Below are positions 36,341 to 46,630 of a DNA stretch of 64,000 nucleotides, piece after piece. The notes beneath the pieces are model-generated. The model saw only the letters and a list, made by a program, of their open reading frames with translations, made no database searches and was not told the origin of the DNA. A program made the translations under genes and the position numbers. The DNA comes from Chlorobiaceae bacterium (GTDB taxonomy: Bacteria > Bacteroidota > Ignavibacteria > Ignavibacteriales > Ignavibacteriaceae), in contig PNNF01000005.1 of the NCBI GenBank assembly GCA_013824085.1, positions 38,185 through 102,184 on the forward strand, given 5' to 3'. How positions within the stretch are numbered: position 1 is the stretch's first letter; every line of letters begins with the position of its first letter.

Positions 36341-38338
36341 TTACTTAATTATTTTTTTTGCTTCTGATACAATTCTATCGACTGTAATTCCATACTCTTC
36401 ATATAAAATATTTTCAGGAGCCGATGCGCCAAATTTATCAATCGAAATAACTTTTCCTTTATCGCCAACATATTTATGCCAACCTTGCCCAACTCCTGCT
36501 TCAATTGCAATTCGTGATTTTATTTTTTTTGGTAAAACTGCTTCTTTGTATTCTGGTGATTGAGCTTCAAATAATTCCCAACTCGGAAAACTCACTACAC
36601 TACAGCTAACATACATTTCTTCCAGTTGTTTTACAGCATTTAGTGCGAGTTGAAGCTCAGAGCCAGTAGCCAATATTATCAGTGTAGGATTATCATTTGT
36701 TTGATACAAAATGTATCCGCCATTAATTAAATTTTCTGCTGAAGAATATTTTGTTTGATCGAGCACAGGCAAAGCTTGTCTTGATAAAATTAATATTACT
36801 GGTTTGTCTTTTGTTTCGATTGCAACTTTCCATGCAGCAACAGTTTCGTTTGCATCAGCGGGACGAATAACAATCACATTTGGAATTGCGCGTAAAGCTG
36901 CGAGATGCTCTACAGGTTGATGTGTAGGTCCATCTTCGCCAAGCCCAATGCTATCGTGAGTCATTACAAAGATTGATCGGATGTGTGAGAGTGCAGCCAT
37001 ACGAATAGCGGGTCTGAGATAATCTGAAAAAACTAAAAACGTTCCGCCGTAAGGAATGACGCCACCATAAAGAGCCATGCCGTTTAAGATGCTTCCCATT
37101 CCATGTTCACGTACACCAAAATGAAAATTTCTTCCGTTGTAATTTTCGCTTGAGAATGCAGGATAGTTCGAGAGATAAGTATTGTTTGATGGTGCTAAGT
37201 CAGCAGAGCCGCCAATTAAATTTTCAAGATGAGGAGCAATCGAATTTAATACTTTTCCCGAAGCTTGTCTAGTTGCAATTTTTTTTCCATCGTCAACAAA
37301 AGTTGGCAGAGAAGCTTTCCAGTCATCACCTAACTCACCATTAACAAAATTTTCTAATTGGTTTGCCAATTCAGGAAATTTATTTTTATAAGATTCGTAA
37401 AGAAGATTCCAATCATCTTCATATTTCGTGAATTGAAATTTTAGCGATGAGAAAAATTCAGTAACTTCTTCGGGAATAAAAAATTTCTCTTCATACTTCC
37501 AACCAAGATTTTTTTTAGTCAATTCAATTTCAGCTTCACCAAGTGGCGAGCCGTGTGCTGACTCTTTATCTTGTTTATTGGGGCTTCCGAAACCGATGTG
37601 AGTATTTGTTATAATTAAAACTGGCTTATCGCTTTTATGAGAATTGAAAACAGCATCTTCAATTTCAGTTGGGTCGTTCACATCATTTATTTTTATTACG
37701 CACCATCCGTAAGCCTCAAATCTTTTTTGAATATTTTCTGAAAACGCAAGAGATGTTTTTCCATCAATTGTAATTTCATTATTGTCATAAAAGAAAATCA
37801 ATTTACTTAATTTCAAATGACCAGCTAATGAAGCTGCTTCGTGTGATACGCCTTCCATTAAATCGCCATCTCCACAAATACCAAAAATGTAATGGTCGAT
37901 TATTTTATATTCATCTTTGTTGAATAATGAAGCCAAATAATTTCTTGCGATAGCCATTCCAACTGCGTTTGCAAAGCCCTGTCCTAGCGGTCCTGTTGTT
38001 GTTTCAACTCCGGGTGTAACTCCATATTCTGGATGTCCGGGAGTGATACTTTTCCATTGACGAAAATTTTTAATATCGTCGAGAGAAATTTCATATCCAC
38101 AGAGATGAAGAATCGAATAGAGGAGCATACTTCCATGACCTGCAGATAAAATAAAACGATCACGGTTAATCCACTTTGGATTTTTCGGATTGTGTTTCAT
38201 GAATTTTGTGTAAAGTGAAAATGCAATTGGAGCGCAACCCATTGGCATTCCTGGATGTCCTGAATTTGCTTTTTGAACTGCTTCAGCAGCTAATAATCTA
38301 ATTGTATTTATAGAGAGATTTTCGATTGATTGATTCAT
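36341..38338 (-). CDS. tkt: Transketolase
   Basis: 665 residues, full length. Thiamine diphosphate domain: GPLGQGFANAVGMA, then GDGDLMEGVSHEAASLAGHL. The pyrimidine-binding domain has SADLAPSNNTYL, NFHFGVREHGMG and THDSIGLGEDGPTHQPVEHL. The C-terminal domain closes with VSFPSWELFEAQSPEYKE. It moves two-carbon units in the non-oxidative pentose phosphate pathway. Upstream partner of the PhzF gene in a minus-strand pair. Confidence 0.97.
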   Translation of the reverse strand: MNQSIENLSINTIRLLAAEAVQKANSGHPGMPMGCAPIAFSLYTKFMKHNPKNPKWINRDRFILSAGHGSMLLYSILHLCGYEISLDDIKNFRQWKSITPGHPEYGVTPGVETTTGPLGQGFANAVGMAIARNYLASLFNKDEYKIIDHYIFGICGDGDLMEGVSHEAASLAGHLKLSKLIFFYDNNEITIDGKTSLAFSENIQKRFEAYGWCVIKINDVNDPTEIEDAVFNSHKSDKPVLIITNTHIGFGSPNKQDKESAHGSPLGEAEIELTKKNLGWKYEEKFFIPEEVTEFFSSLKFQFTKYEDDWNLLYESYKNKFPELANQLENFVNGELGDDWKASLPTFVDDGKKIATRQASGKVLNSIAPHLENLIGGSADLAPSNNTYLSNYPAFSSENYNGRNFHFGVREHGMGSILNGMALYGGVIPYGGTFLVFSDYLRPAIRMAALSHIRSIFVMTHDSIGLGEDGPTHQPVEHLAALRAIPNVIVIRPADANETVAAWKVAIETKDKPVILILSRQALPVLDQTKYSSAENLINGGYILYQTNDNPTLIILATGSELQLALNAVKQLEEMYVSCSVVSFPSWELFEAQSPEYKEAVLPKKIKSRIAIEAGVGQGWHKYVGDKGKVISIDKFGASAPENILYEEYGITVDRIVSEAKKIIK

Positions 38339-38407
38339 AGTAAAAAATAATTTAAAAATTGTTTATGATTAAATATTGATTGAAAATAAATTATGAAATA
38401 ATATTTG

Positions 38408-38734
38408 TTAATTTAAAATTTTGCCATCCATCACAGGCGTTAGGCAGACAAGAGGTGATTTAGGAACCTCATAATGCTGAAATATTTCTTCAAAAAAATG
38501 AAATTGTTTTCCTTGACTTTCTAATTTAGAAAATTGTCTGTAAGACATTGGCTTGCCATTTTTATTTGAAGGTGAGTTAAAAATTTCTGCATCATAGAAA
38601 TCCTCTGTGACTCTACTTTTTAGTAGTGCAATTTTCTCATCATCGCTGCCTTCAACTTGATAAGCCACTGCACGGAATTCTGTGATGTAATTTTTTTCTA
38701 TTACGAGATATAAATTTAAAATTGTTTCTTCCAT
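38408..38734 (-). CDS. Hypothetical small protein
   Basis: 108 residues, soluble, no signal peptide. Opens METTILN-like (MEETILNLYLVIEKNYITEF) and includes the unusual block SNKNGKPMSYRQFSKLESQG. I recognise no family. It is 69 bases upstream of transketolase on the same strand and may share its transcript. Confidence 0.6.
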   Translation of the reverse strand: MEETILNLYLVIEKNYITEFRAVAYQVEGSDDEKIALLKSRVTEDFYDAEIFNSPSNKNGKPMSYRQFSKLESQGKQFHFFEEIFQHYEVPKSPLVCLTPVMDGKILN

Positions 38735-39082
38735 TTTCGTTTCAGATTAATTAAGAATAAAATTCATAAATACAAATTTGCACATATTACATTTAAAAGC
38801 ATAGCGACTATAAAACAAAACTGTTGGAAGTTAAGAGGGATTTGAGTTCGTTCAGAATAAATTTCTTAAGACAAACAAGCTATGCTTAGCAATACATATT
38901 ATTCAAGGAGTGATTGCAATTAACAGATCTTGTGGTTTTTTTTACATGACCAAATAATATAAAAAATATAAAAGTTACACACCGAACAACGTCCTCACAC
39001 AATCCCAATTTATCTCAGCAGACTATAGCATTTTTTTTTAGTAACTTAGTTCAATAAAAATTATTTATTTGATGAAAATTCT
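38735..39082. other. Divergent intergenic region
   Basis: Lies between two divergent genes and should hold both promoters. The arms AAGCATAG (38797-38804) and CTATGCTT (38880-38887) are inverted 75 bases apart. A good ribosome site (AAGGAG near 38904) is followed only by frames of 15 codons or fewer, so I do not call a gene. Confidence 0.4.
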
Positions 39083-39841
39083 ATGAAACAAAATTTTATT
39101 CTTTGGGTGGCTGCAGTAGTAATAACTCTGCTCGCTGGTTATTTGAACAGTGTTATGGATCCCAATTATCCTATCAGTGGAAGAATTGGAGTGAACAATG
39201 AAAAAATTTTTTATCGATTCGATAAAGTGTATGGTGGCAAAGAGGACTTCAACATTTTAATTAAAACTGAAAGCGAATTGATTAATGGTTTTATAAAGTG
39301 GAAAATCAACGGAACTGACGAGTGGAATATATTGGAAATGAATTTAACGGAGAGAAATTTGTCTGCATCTATTCCTCTCCAAAAACCTGAAACAAAAATT
39401 ATTTATCAAGTATTTTTAGTAACAGAAACTGATACAATCCAAATTCCTAAAAATCAAAATTTAGAAACTACATTTCTTGGCTTCGTTCCAAGCTCAATAA
39501 AATATGCGGGATTCATTACATTGTTTCTCGGCTTGTTATTAAGCATCAGAATTGCACTTGAATATTTTAATGATAAACAAAAAATAAAAAAATTGACTCT
39601 CTTCGCAGTTAGTTCTTTTATCTGCTATGGAATTTTTATTAGTCCTGTTACAAAAACTTTTGAGCTTGGTGCTGTTGCAAATATTATTTTGTCACCATCT
39701 GAAATGTTTAAATGGAATGATTTTATTTTTCCGTTGATGTGGATTTTATTCACGATTTTAATTTTTAATCTAAAGCAGATAAAAAATGTTGCCGCTATTG
39801 CTGGAGTTATAACTCTAATAATTTTTCTCTTTTTTCATTGA
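39083..39841 (+). CDS. Membrane protein of unknown function
   Basis: 252 residues. One N-terminal helix (about 5-23), then about 110 residues outside the membrane rich in beta strands (YPISGRIGVNNEKIFYRFDK), then at least four helices from about 130 to the end (GFITLFLGLLLSIRIAL, LFAVSSFICYGIFIS, FPLMWILFTILIFNL, VAAIAGVITLIIFLFF). No catalytic motif is visible. Convergent with the phosphatase that follows. Similar topology is common among uncharacterised Bacteroidota proteins. Confidence 0.68.
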   Translation: MKQNFILWVAAVVITLLAGYLNSVMDPNYPISGRIGVNNEKIFYRFDKVYGGKEDFNILIKTESELINGFIKWKINGTDEWNILEMNLTERNLSASIPLQKPETKIIYQVFLVTETDTIQIPKNQNLETTFLGFVPSSIKYAGFITLFLGLLLSIRIALEYFNDKQKIKKLTLFAVSSFICYGIFISPVTKTFELGAVANIILSPSEMFKWNDFIFPLMWILFTILIFNLKQIKNVAAIAGVITLIIFLFFH

Positions 39842-39857
39842 AGAAAATTTTCAAGAA

Positions 39858-40613
39858 TTAATTTAGAATTTTTATTACATCATTATGAATTGATTTTGAT
39901 GCCGCTATTACTGTCGTCCAATCAGAGTTAGCGTTGCCATTGTAATCTGTGATAATTCCATTTGCACCACGAATGATCGGGATAAGCGCCATCGAGTCCC
40001 AGATATTCATAATCGGATCAATCATTATATCCGCATAGCCAGTCGCTACCAAATAATATCCATAGCAGTCGCCCCAGTTTCTGTAGAGTTTTACTTTTGA
40101 AATTAATTCATCAAATTTTTTTCCATCTTGAAATTTAGAAATGTATTTGTGGTCTGTTGTTAGCAGTACTGCATCAGATAAATTATTACAGTGTCGCACA
40201 AAAACTCTATTCTCATTCAATGTAGTAATTTCATTATCACCAATTAAAAATTCATTTAGGATTGGTTGGTTAATCACACCGAGGATTGGTTTATCAAATT
40301 TTGATAAAGCAATCAATGTTCCGAAAGTTACAGCGCCACAAATAAAACTTTTTGTTCCATCAATTGGGTCAAGAATCCATTTGTATTCTGCTGTTGGATT
40401 GTGTTCGCCAAATTCTTCACCAATAATGCCATGTTCAGGAAATTCTTTCATTATCAGTTCGCGGATTTTTTCTTCAGCTTTTTTATCAGCAATAGTTACA
40501 GGTGAATAATCCCCTTTAGTTTCAATAGCAATTGAAGTTCTAAAATATGATCGAATTATTTTTCCACTTTCGTCGGAAAGATATTTGCTAAATTTTTTTA
40601 ATTCATCAAGCAT
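39858..40613 (-). CDS. hisN: Inositol-monophosphatase-family phosphatase, probable histidinol-phosphatase
   Basis: 251 residues. Metal-binding motifs of the family are complete: GDYSPVTIADKKAE, IIGEEFGEH (Glu66/Glu67), WILDPIDGTKSF (Asp82, Asp85) and the C-terminal WDSMALIPIIRGANG. The sequence is closer to the HisN-type histidinol-phosphate phosphatases than to inositol-1-phosphatases, but no histidine genes are present here, so the substrate is an inference. Upstream metH is 47 bases away on the same strand. Confidence 0.85.
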   Translation of the reverse strand: MLDELKKFSKYLSDESGKIIRSYFRTSIAIETKGDYSPVTIADKKAEEKIRELIMKEFPEHGIIGEEFGEHNPTAEYKWILDPIDGTKSFICGAVTFGTLIALSKFDKPILGVINQPILNEFLIGDNEITTLNENRVFVRHCNNLSDAVLLTTDHKYISKFQDGKKFDELISKVKLYRNWGDCYGYYLVATGYADIMIDPIMNIWDSMALIPIIRGANGIITDYNGNANSDWTTVIAASKSIHNDVIKILN

Positions 40614-40660
40614 AAAATTCCTTTAAGATTAAAGGTGAAAGTTTAGTTCACAATTAAAAA

Positions 40661-43600
40661 TTATTCATACGATAAAATCGGACGCAGCCATTTTTCTGTC
40701 TCTTCAATGCTCATTCCTTTTCGCTTGTGATAATCAAGCACTTGATCTTTTTTAATTTTACCAACATTAAAATATTTTGCTCTACTGTTTGCAAAATATA
40801 AACCCGCAACAGAAGAAGCAGGATACATCGCCAAACTTTCAGTTAAATTTATTCCAGCATTTTTTTCAACGTGAAGTAAATTAAAGATTGTCAATTTTTC
40901 TGTATGATCAGGTTGTGCGGGATAACCGGGAGCAGGACGAATACCCAAATATTTTTCACTCACTAATTCTTCATTTGAAAACGATTCATTACTCGAGTAT
41001 CCCCAATATTCTTTTCTTACAATTTCATGAAGATGCTCTGCGAATGCTTCTGCAAGTCTATCAGCTAATGCCTTTACCAAAATCGAATTGTAATCATCCT
41101 GATTTTTTTCAAATTGTTTAAGTAATTTTTCAATTCCAATTCCAGTTGTAACGGCGAATGCACCGACGTAATCATTAACCTTACTCTCCTTAGGTGCAAT
41201 AAAATCTGCGAGAGCTAAATTGGGAACATCTTTAGTTTTGTTACTCTGATTTCTCAAAGTATATAAAACTGCTTTCACACCTTGTCGTTTCTCATCTGTG
41301 TAGATTTCGATATCATCACTTCCAACACTATTTGCAGGGAACAAACCAAACACTCCATTTGCTTTTAAAGATTTTTTTGCAATAATATTATCAAGCAAAA
41401 CATTGGCATCATGAAATAATTTTTTTGCTTCGTCTCCAACTTTTTCATCTTCAAAAATTGAAGGATATTTTCCTTTCAATTCCCAAGTTCTAAAAAATGG
41501 AGTCCAATCGATGTACTTTCTGATTATTTCAAGAGAATAATTTTGAAAAATTGTTACGCCTAATTTTTTTGGTTTAACGATTGCTTCATTTTGCCAATCA
41601 ATTTTTAGTCTGTTTTCTCTTGCACTGCTTAAGTCAAGATATTGTTTGTTGTCAAGTTTACTTGCGTAGTCAACTCGCAATGCTTCATACTCAGAAGATA
41701 TTTTTTTTATATAATTTTCTTTAATGCTCATATCTTCATTTATCAATGAATTCACAACGGAAACGCTCTTGGAAGCATCAAGAACATGCACGACGGGTGC
41801 AGAATAATTAGTAGCAATCCTAACTGCAGTGTGGACGCGTGATGTTGTAGCTCCACCAATGAGCAACGGAATTTTCATTTTCCGATGTTCCATCTCTTTT
41901 GCAATGTCAACCATAATATCAAGTGAAGGAGTGATTAGCCCACTTAACCCAATAACGTCAACCTTTTCTTTGATTGCAGTATCAAGAATTTTTTCAGTTG
42001 GAACCATTACGCCAATGTCAATCACATTATAATTATTGCATCCCAACACAATGCCAACGATATTTTTCCCAATATCATGAACATCGCCTTTTACAGTAGC
42101 CATTAATATTTTAGCGTTCTCTTTTTTTTCACCAGATTTGTCCAGCTCAAGAAATGGAATTAAATAAGCGACAGCTTTTTTCATGACGCGAGCACTTTTA
42201 ACAACTTGCGGTAAGAACATTTTTCCCGCACCAAATAAATCTCCGACCTTATTCATTCCCGCCATCAAGGGACCTTCAATCACGTCTATCGGTTTAGAAT
42301 ATTTTTTTCGAGCTTCTTCAATATCTTGTTCGATGTGCTCAACAAGCCCTTTAATTAAAGCGTGTTTTAGTCTTTCTTCTACAGGAGCTTTTCGCCATTC
42401 ATCTTCAACGATATTTTCTTTCCCTTTTTGCTTCACATTTTCAGCGAAAGAAATTAATCTTTCTGTTGCATCATCTCTTCTGTTAAGTAAAACGTCTTCA
42501 ACGAGTTCGAGCAAATCTTTTGGAATTTCTTCATAAACTTCAAGTTGTCCTGAGTTCACAATTCCCATATCCATTCCTGCTTTTATTGCGTGGAAAAGAA
42601 AAGCAGAGTGCATCGCTTCACGAACAAAATCATTTCCTCTAAATGAAAAAGAAACATTACTAACACCACCACTAACTTTTGTAAGAGGGAGATTCTGCTT
42701 TATCCATCGCACAGAATCGATGTAGTCAACTGCATAATTATTATGTTCATCAATTCCAGTTGCAACAGTCAAAATGTTAGGATCAAAAATTATATCTTGT
42801 GGAGGAAAGCCAATTTCTTTTGTTAAGATATCAAACGCTCTTTTGCAAATTGAAATTCTTCTTTCAAATGTATCTGCTTGTCCAACTTCATCAAACGCCA
42901 TAACAATAACTGCGGCACCATATTCCAAAATTTTTCTTGCGTGCTCTTTAAAAACTTTTTCACCTTCTTTTAGGCTAATAGAATTTACTATACTTTTTCC
43001 TTGCAAACATTTTAAACCAGCTTCGATAACACTCCACTTGGATGAGTCAATCATTATAGGCACTTTAGCTATGTCAGGTTCAGTCTGCAAAAGATTTAAG
43101 AATTTTTTCATTGACGTTTCAGAGTCAAGCATTGCTTCATCTAAATTGATGTCTATTATTTGTGCACCATTTTCAACTTGCTGACGAGCGATAGCTAAAG
43201 CTGCCTCAAAGTCACCAGCGAGAATTAATTTTGCAAAAGCTCGCGAGCCGGTAACGTTAGTTCTTTCTCCAACATTTACGAAATTTGTTTCCGGTCTTAT
43301 TGTTACTGCTTCCAATCCACTTAGGTGAGTGAACTCATCTTTGTTAGGAATAATTCGTGGAGGAAAATTGGCGACCATTTCTGCAATTGCTTTGATGTGT
43401 TCGGGAGTTGTTCCGCAGCATCCGCCAACGATATTAAATAAATTTTCTTGAGCAAATTCTGTTAGAGTTTCAGTCATTATTTCTGCTGTTTCATCATAAC
43501 CACCAAACTCATTTGGCAAGCCAGCATTAGGATAAACGCTGATGTTACAAGCTGCAATCTTTGATAACTCTTGAAGGAAAGGACGCATCTGTTTTGCACC

Positions 43601-44350
43601 GAGCGCACAGTTTAGTCCAACACTTATTAAATTTTTTGTGTGAGAAATTGAAACCCAAAATGCTTCCGTAGTTTGTCCTGACAATGTTCTTCCGCTCATA
43701 TCAACGATGGTTCCAGAAATCATAACGGGAAAATTTTTTCCTGTTGCATGACAAAATTCTGACAAAGCATAGATTGCAGCTTTCGAGTTCAGCGTATCAA
43801 AAATAGTTTCGATCAACATAATATCAACACCACCGTCACTCAATGCTTTTATCTGTTCAGTATATGCAACAACTACTTCATCAAAAGTAACTGCTCTATA
43901 GCCGGGATCATTTACATCGGGGGAGAGAGATAAAGTTTTATTCAAAGGACCGATTGCACCAGCAACAAATCTGGGCTTAGCGGGATTTAGTTTTGTGTAT
44001 TCTTCTGCTGCCTCTTTTGCAATTAAGGCTGACTGATAATTTATTTCATAAACAAAATTTTCTAATTTATAATCTGCTTGTGCTATTGATGTTGATGAAA
44101 ATGTATTTGTTTCAATTATATCAGCACCAGCTTCAAGATAAGCACGATGAATATTTTTTATTATTTCGGGCTGAGTAATAGATAAAAGGTCATTGTTCCC
44201 TTTTAAATCATTAGGAAAATTTTGGAACTTAGAGCCACGAAAATCTTTTTCGGAAAGATAATGTCGCTGAATCATTGTTCCCATTGCGCCATCGAGCACT
44301 AAAATTCTTTTTGATAAAATATCTGAAATCAGATCAAACTTATTTTGCAT
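40661..44350 (-). CDS. metH: Cobalamin-dependent methionine synthase
   Basis: 1229 residues with all five modules. Homocysteine-binding domain (1-330) has zinc cysteines in LNCALGAK and [11 protein letters not shown]. The folate-binding domain (about 345-620) has [14 protein letters not shown]. The cobalamin cap comes next, then the B12-binding domain with [15 protein letters not shown] carrying the lower-axial histidine. The activation domain (about 900-1229) contains [15 protein letters not shown]. It methylates homocysteine from 5-methyltetrahydrofolate. I use the ATG at 44350; a TTG at 44368 is possible. No cobalamin riboswitch fits in the short gap to divergent hldD. Confidence 0.97.
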   Translation of the reverse strand: MQNKFDLISDILSKRILVLDGAMGTMIQRHYLSEKDFRGSKFQNFPNDLKGNNDLLSITQPEIIKNIHRAYLEAGADIIETNTFSSTSIAQADYKLENFVYEINYQSALIAKEAAEEYTKLNPAKPRFVAGAIGPLNKTLSLSPDVNDPGYRAVTFDEVVVAYTEQIKALSDGGVDIMLIETIFDTLNSKAAIYALSEFCHATGKNFPVMISGTIVDMSGRTLSGQTTEAFWVSISHTKNLISVGLNCALGAKQMRPFLQELSKIAACNISVYPNAGLPNEFGGYDETAEIMTETLTEFAQENLFNIVGGCCGTTPEHIKAIAEMVANFPPRIIPNKDEFTHLSGLEAVTIRPETNFVNVGERTNVTGSRAFAKLILAGDFEAALAIARQQVENGAQIIDINLDEAMLDSETSMKKFLNLLQTEPDIAKVPIMIDSSKWSVIEAGLKCLQGKSIVNSISLKEGEKVFKEHARKILEYGAAVIVMAFDEVGQADTFERRISICKRAFDILTKEIGFPPQDIIFDPNILTVATGIDEHNNYAVDYIDSVRWIKQNLPLTKVSGGVSNVSFSFRGNDFVREAMHSAFLFHAIKAGMDMGIVNSGQLEVYEEIPKDLLELVEDVLLNRRDDATERLISFAENVKQKGKENIVEDEWRKAPVEERLKHALIKGLVEHIEQDIEEARKKYSKPIDVIEGPLMAGMNKVGDLFGAGKMFLPQVVKSARVMKKAVAYLIPFLELDKSGEKKENAKILMATVKGDVHDIGKNIVGIVLGCNNYNVIDIGVMVPTEKILDTAIKEKVDVIGLSGLITPSLDIMVDIAKEMEHRKMKIPLLIGGATTSRVHTAVRIATNYSAPVVHVLDASKSVSVVNSLINEDMSIKENYIKKISSEYEALRVDYASKLDNKQYLDLSSARENRLKIDWQNEAIVKPKKLGVTIFQNYSLEIIRKYIDWTPFFRTWELKGKYPSIFEDEKVGDEAKKLFHDANVLLDNIIAKKSLKANGVFGLFPANSVGSDDIEIYTDEKRQGVKAVLYTLRNQSNKTKDVPNLALADFIAPKESKVNDYVGAFAVTTGIGIEKLLKQFEKNQDDYNSILVKALADRLAEAFAEHLHEIVRKEYWGYSSNESFSNEELVSEKYLGIRPAPGYPAQPDHTEKLTIFNLLHVEKNAGINLTESLAMYPASSVAGLYFANSRAKYFNVGKIKKDQVLDYHKRKGMSIEETEKWLRPILSYE

Positions 44351-44472
44351 ATTCTTTTTCTTAATCAATTCTAAATAAAAATTTGATATTAATGTAAATT
44401 TCTATTACAACTTCTGCTATGATAAAATATTTTTTTGTTAATTTTGATAGTAATATAATAAAAGGATTTGTT

Positions 44473-45447
44473 ATGATAGTTGTAACTGGTGGCGCGGGTT
44501 TTATTGGTAGCGCAGTTGTGTGGAAATTAAACCAACTTGGTGAAGATAACATTCTAATTGTTGATGAATTAGGAAAAGATGAAAAATGGAAAAATTTAGT
44601 TCCGCTTGACTATACTAACTACTACAATAAGCATAAGTTTTTAGAAAAAATATTGGACGATAGTTTTAACTTCACTATTGATTCGATTATTCACTTGGGT
44701 GCAAATTCTTCTACCACCGAAAAAGATGCTGACCATTTGATGACAAATAATTTTGAATACTCAAAGCATCTTTCAACCTATTGCCTAAAGAATGGAATAA
44801 GATTTATCTATGCCTCTTCCGCTGCGACTTATGGTGATGGAGCAAATGGTTTTCATGATTCAAATGAACTGTGTAAAATTTTGCGTCCATTAAATATGTA
44901 TGGCTATTCGAAAAATTTATTTGATCAGTGGGCATTGAAAAAAGGAATCTTAAATAAAATTGTTGGAATAAAATATTTTAATGTCTTTGGTCCAAATGAA
45001 GCGCACAAAGGTGATATGAGGAGCGTTGTTCATAAAGCTTATGAACAGATAAAAGCAAATGGGAAAGTAAATTTATTTAAATCTCGAAATCCGAATTACA
45101 ATGATGGCGAGCAGATGCGTGATTTTATCTATGTAAAAGATGCTGTTGATATGACTCTTCATTTTCTTGAACACAAAGAACTACACGGCTTATTCAATGT
45201 TGGAAGTGGAAGAGCGAGAACTTGGAATGATCTTGTAACTGCAATCTTCAAAGCCCTTGATATGCCTGTGAATATTGAGTATATCGACATGCCCGATCAT
45301 TTAGCAGAGAAATATCAATACTTTACTGAAGCAGATATAAAAAAAATTATTAATTCTGGCTACACGAAACAGCTAAAGTCGCTTGAGAGTAGTGTTGAGG
45401 ATTATGTAAAAAATTATTTATTGGTAGGTAAATATTTGGGAGACTAA
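44473..45447 (+). CDS. hldD: ADP-L-glycero-D-manno-heptose 6-epimerase
   Basis: 324 residues from the ATG at 44473, which has AAAGGA six bases upstream; the longer frame from 44419 would bury the NAD motif. MIVVTGGAGFIGSAVV is the Rossmann motif. The catalytic set is SSAATYG and YGYSKNLFDQW (YxxxK). FNVFGPNEAHKGDMRSVVHK and RDFIYVKDAVDM are typical of this enzyme. It supplies the L,D-heptose of lipopolysaccharide inner core, so the organism is Gram-negative. Divergent from metH. Confidence 0.95.
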   Translation: MIVVTGGAGFIGSAVVWKLNQLGEDNILIVDELGKDEKWKNLVPLDYTNYYNKHKFLEKILDDSFNFTIDSIIHLGANSSTTEKDADHLMTNNFEYSKHLSTYCLKNGIRFIYASSAATYGDGANGFHDSNELCKILRPLNMYGYSKNLFDQWALKKGILNKIVGIKYFNVFGPNEAHKGDMRSVVHKAYEQIKANGKVNLFKSRNPNYNDGEQMRDFIYVKDAVDMTLHFLEHKELHGLFNVGSGRARTWNDLVTAIFKALDMPVNIEYIDMPDHLAEKYQYFTEADIKKIINSGYTKQLKSLESSVEDYVKNYLLVGKYLGD

Positions 45448-45452
45448 TAATA

Positions 45453-45505
45453 AGATTGTCTTAATTGTAATCTGTATTTTGTACGTATTGCTCTTAAGAC
45501 AATCT
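45453..45505. terminator. 12-bp perfect stem-loop between convergent genes
   Basis: AGATTGTCTTAA (45453-45464) and TTAAGACAATCT (45494-45505) are perfect complements around a 29-base loop, just after hldD and before the end of the convergent acidic-protein gene. The position suits a bidirectional terminator, but the loop is large and no T-run follows. Confidence 0.5.
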
Positions 45506-45526
45506 CTTAATTACTACTGACTGAGT

Positions 45527-45844
45527 TTAGATTTGTCCTTCCTCAACATCATCTTCTTCATCCTCGAAATCAAAATCTTCTTCATAAAATGCTTCATCTT
45601 CCGCTTCAGGGAGTGTGTCTAATTCATCCACTTCTTCATCTAATTCTTCTTCATCCAAGTCTTCGTCAAGATCGTCTAAGTCGTCTTCATCATCAAAATC
45701 TTCCTCAGAATTAAAAAGATTAGAATCATCTCCTTTTGGTTGGAAAAGAATATCAGCATTCATAATCGCATTTGCGTTTTCTAATTCTGACTCATTATCA
45801 ATTTCCAAAAGTAAATTACTTTTTTCTTCTACATTAAATAACAT
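45527..45844 (-). CDS. Small, extremely acidic protein
   Basis: 105 residues, start ATG with AAGGAG eight bases upstream. The N-terminal 45 residues are ordinary (MLFNVEEKSNLLLEIDNESE). The rest is nearly all Asp/Glu with Leu or Phe spacers (DDLDDLDEDLDEEELDEEVD). No cysteine, no signal. Such tails can mimic nucleic acid or act as chaperone or polymerase-binding regions, as in RNA polymerase delta subunits, but I see no homology that proves it. Function unknown. Confidence 0.65.
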   Translation of the reverse strand: MLFNVEEKSNLLLEIDNESELENANAIMNADILFQPKGDDSNLFNSEEDFDDEDDLDDLDEDLDEEELDEEVDELDTLPEAEDEAFYEEDFDFEDEEDDVEEGQI

Positions 45845-46293
45845 TTATTGATGCTCCTTAAAATTATAAATTTAAAAAATCTTACTGCACAAAATAAAAT
45901 TATTTTATTAATTCAAAATTAAAATTTTATTAATAATTGAAAAGAGAAAAATAATTACAAAAACAATCTAAACAATTGTAAAAAAAAATTATCTCAAGTT
46001 TTATTAAGATTTGAGATTTTCAATATTCATAAAACCAAAATCTTAAGTAAGTCTTTTAGCTAAAAATATTTTTATCTCGAGAATTTTTCACTTCCATCAA
46101 CAAATCAGAAAAAAAATATTTCTGAGGTATTTCTTATCAAACATTCTATAAAATGATAAATAATTCAAATATTTTCTCAATTGTGAGATTTTCAACAGTA
46201 AAAACTTCGAATAATTGGTAATTAGCAAATTTTTATAATTGGCACTCATTTTGTAAAAGTAATAGTTGTTAAAATCCATGAAAAGGAAATTGA
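45845..46293 (+). other. Long regulatory region with TCTC/GAGA inverted repeats
   Basis: No gene is supported here. Three inverted elements share TCTC and GAGA ends: TCTCAA (45992-45997) with TTGAGA (46011-46016), the perfect TCTCGAGA at 46075-46082, and TCTCA-ATTG-TGAGA at 46175-46188. The 12-mer TGAGATTTTCAA occurs twice, at 46012 and 46184. These could be activator sites for the sigma-54-like promoter at 46239. Confidence 0.45.
46239..46255 (+). promoter_or_regulatory. Sigma-54-type promoter candidate
   Basis: TTGGCACTCATTTTGTA follows the -24/-12 pattern TGGCAC-N5-TTGC. The GG pair (46241-46242) and the G of the -12 element (46253) have the required ten-base spacing. The only departure at the invariant positions is GT for GC at -12. 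A transcript would start near 46266, just ahead of the small membrane ORF and the cytochrome genes. Confidence 0.45.
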
Positions 46294-46365
46294 GTGAAAA
46301 ATATCTTTATATATGTAATGTTCGTTTTTTTTGTGGTGGCTCTTTACGGAATGGCGTTTGCATAA
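46294..46365 (+). CDS. 23-residue single-helix membrane peptide
   Basis: GTG at 46294, with AAGGA six bases upstream, opens a frame ending at TAA 46363-46365. The product, (V/M)KNIFIYVMFVFFVVALYG followed by MAFA, is a lysine then one membrane helix. It lies between the sigma-54-like promoter and the multihaem cytochrome gene. Small helices of this kind accompany several membrane oxidases and reductases (CydX-like), which makes an accessory role plausible. The overlapping ATG frame from 46278 lacks a ribosome site and is not hydrophobic. Confidence 0.5.
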   Translation: MKNIFIYVMFVFFVVALYGMAFA

Positions 46366-46630
46366 TTTAAGTAGTGATAAAGAATTTAATCTTACTTTCT
46401 AAAATTATCAGAAGTCGGGCAAGCTGTAATAAATAATAACTTTTAATTACATAAAAAAATTGAAACGAATTAAATAGAAGAAATATTTATCGTTAAACTC
46501 TAACAAAAAAATAGAAAGTCGCATTTGCCATCAGGTAAAAAATATGAAAATTAATAGAATCAAAAAATACAATTCAAAGCAATACACTAAATAATAATCA
46601 TTAATTATAAGACTTAACAATTTTAATATT

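Noticed and set aside
44351..44472. Cobalamin riboswitch before metH
   Set aside because: The gap is too short and lacks the B12-box.
46278..46372. ATG frame MKRKLSEKYLYICNVRF... overlapping the small membrane peptide
   Set aside because: No ribosome site and no coherent hydrophobicity; the GTG frame has both.
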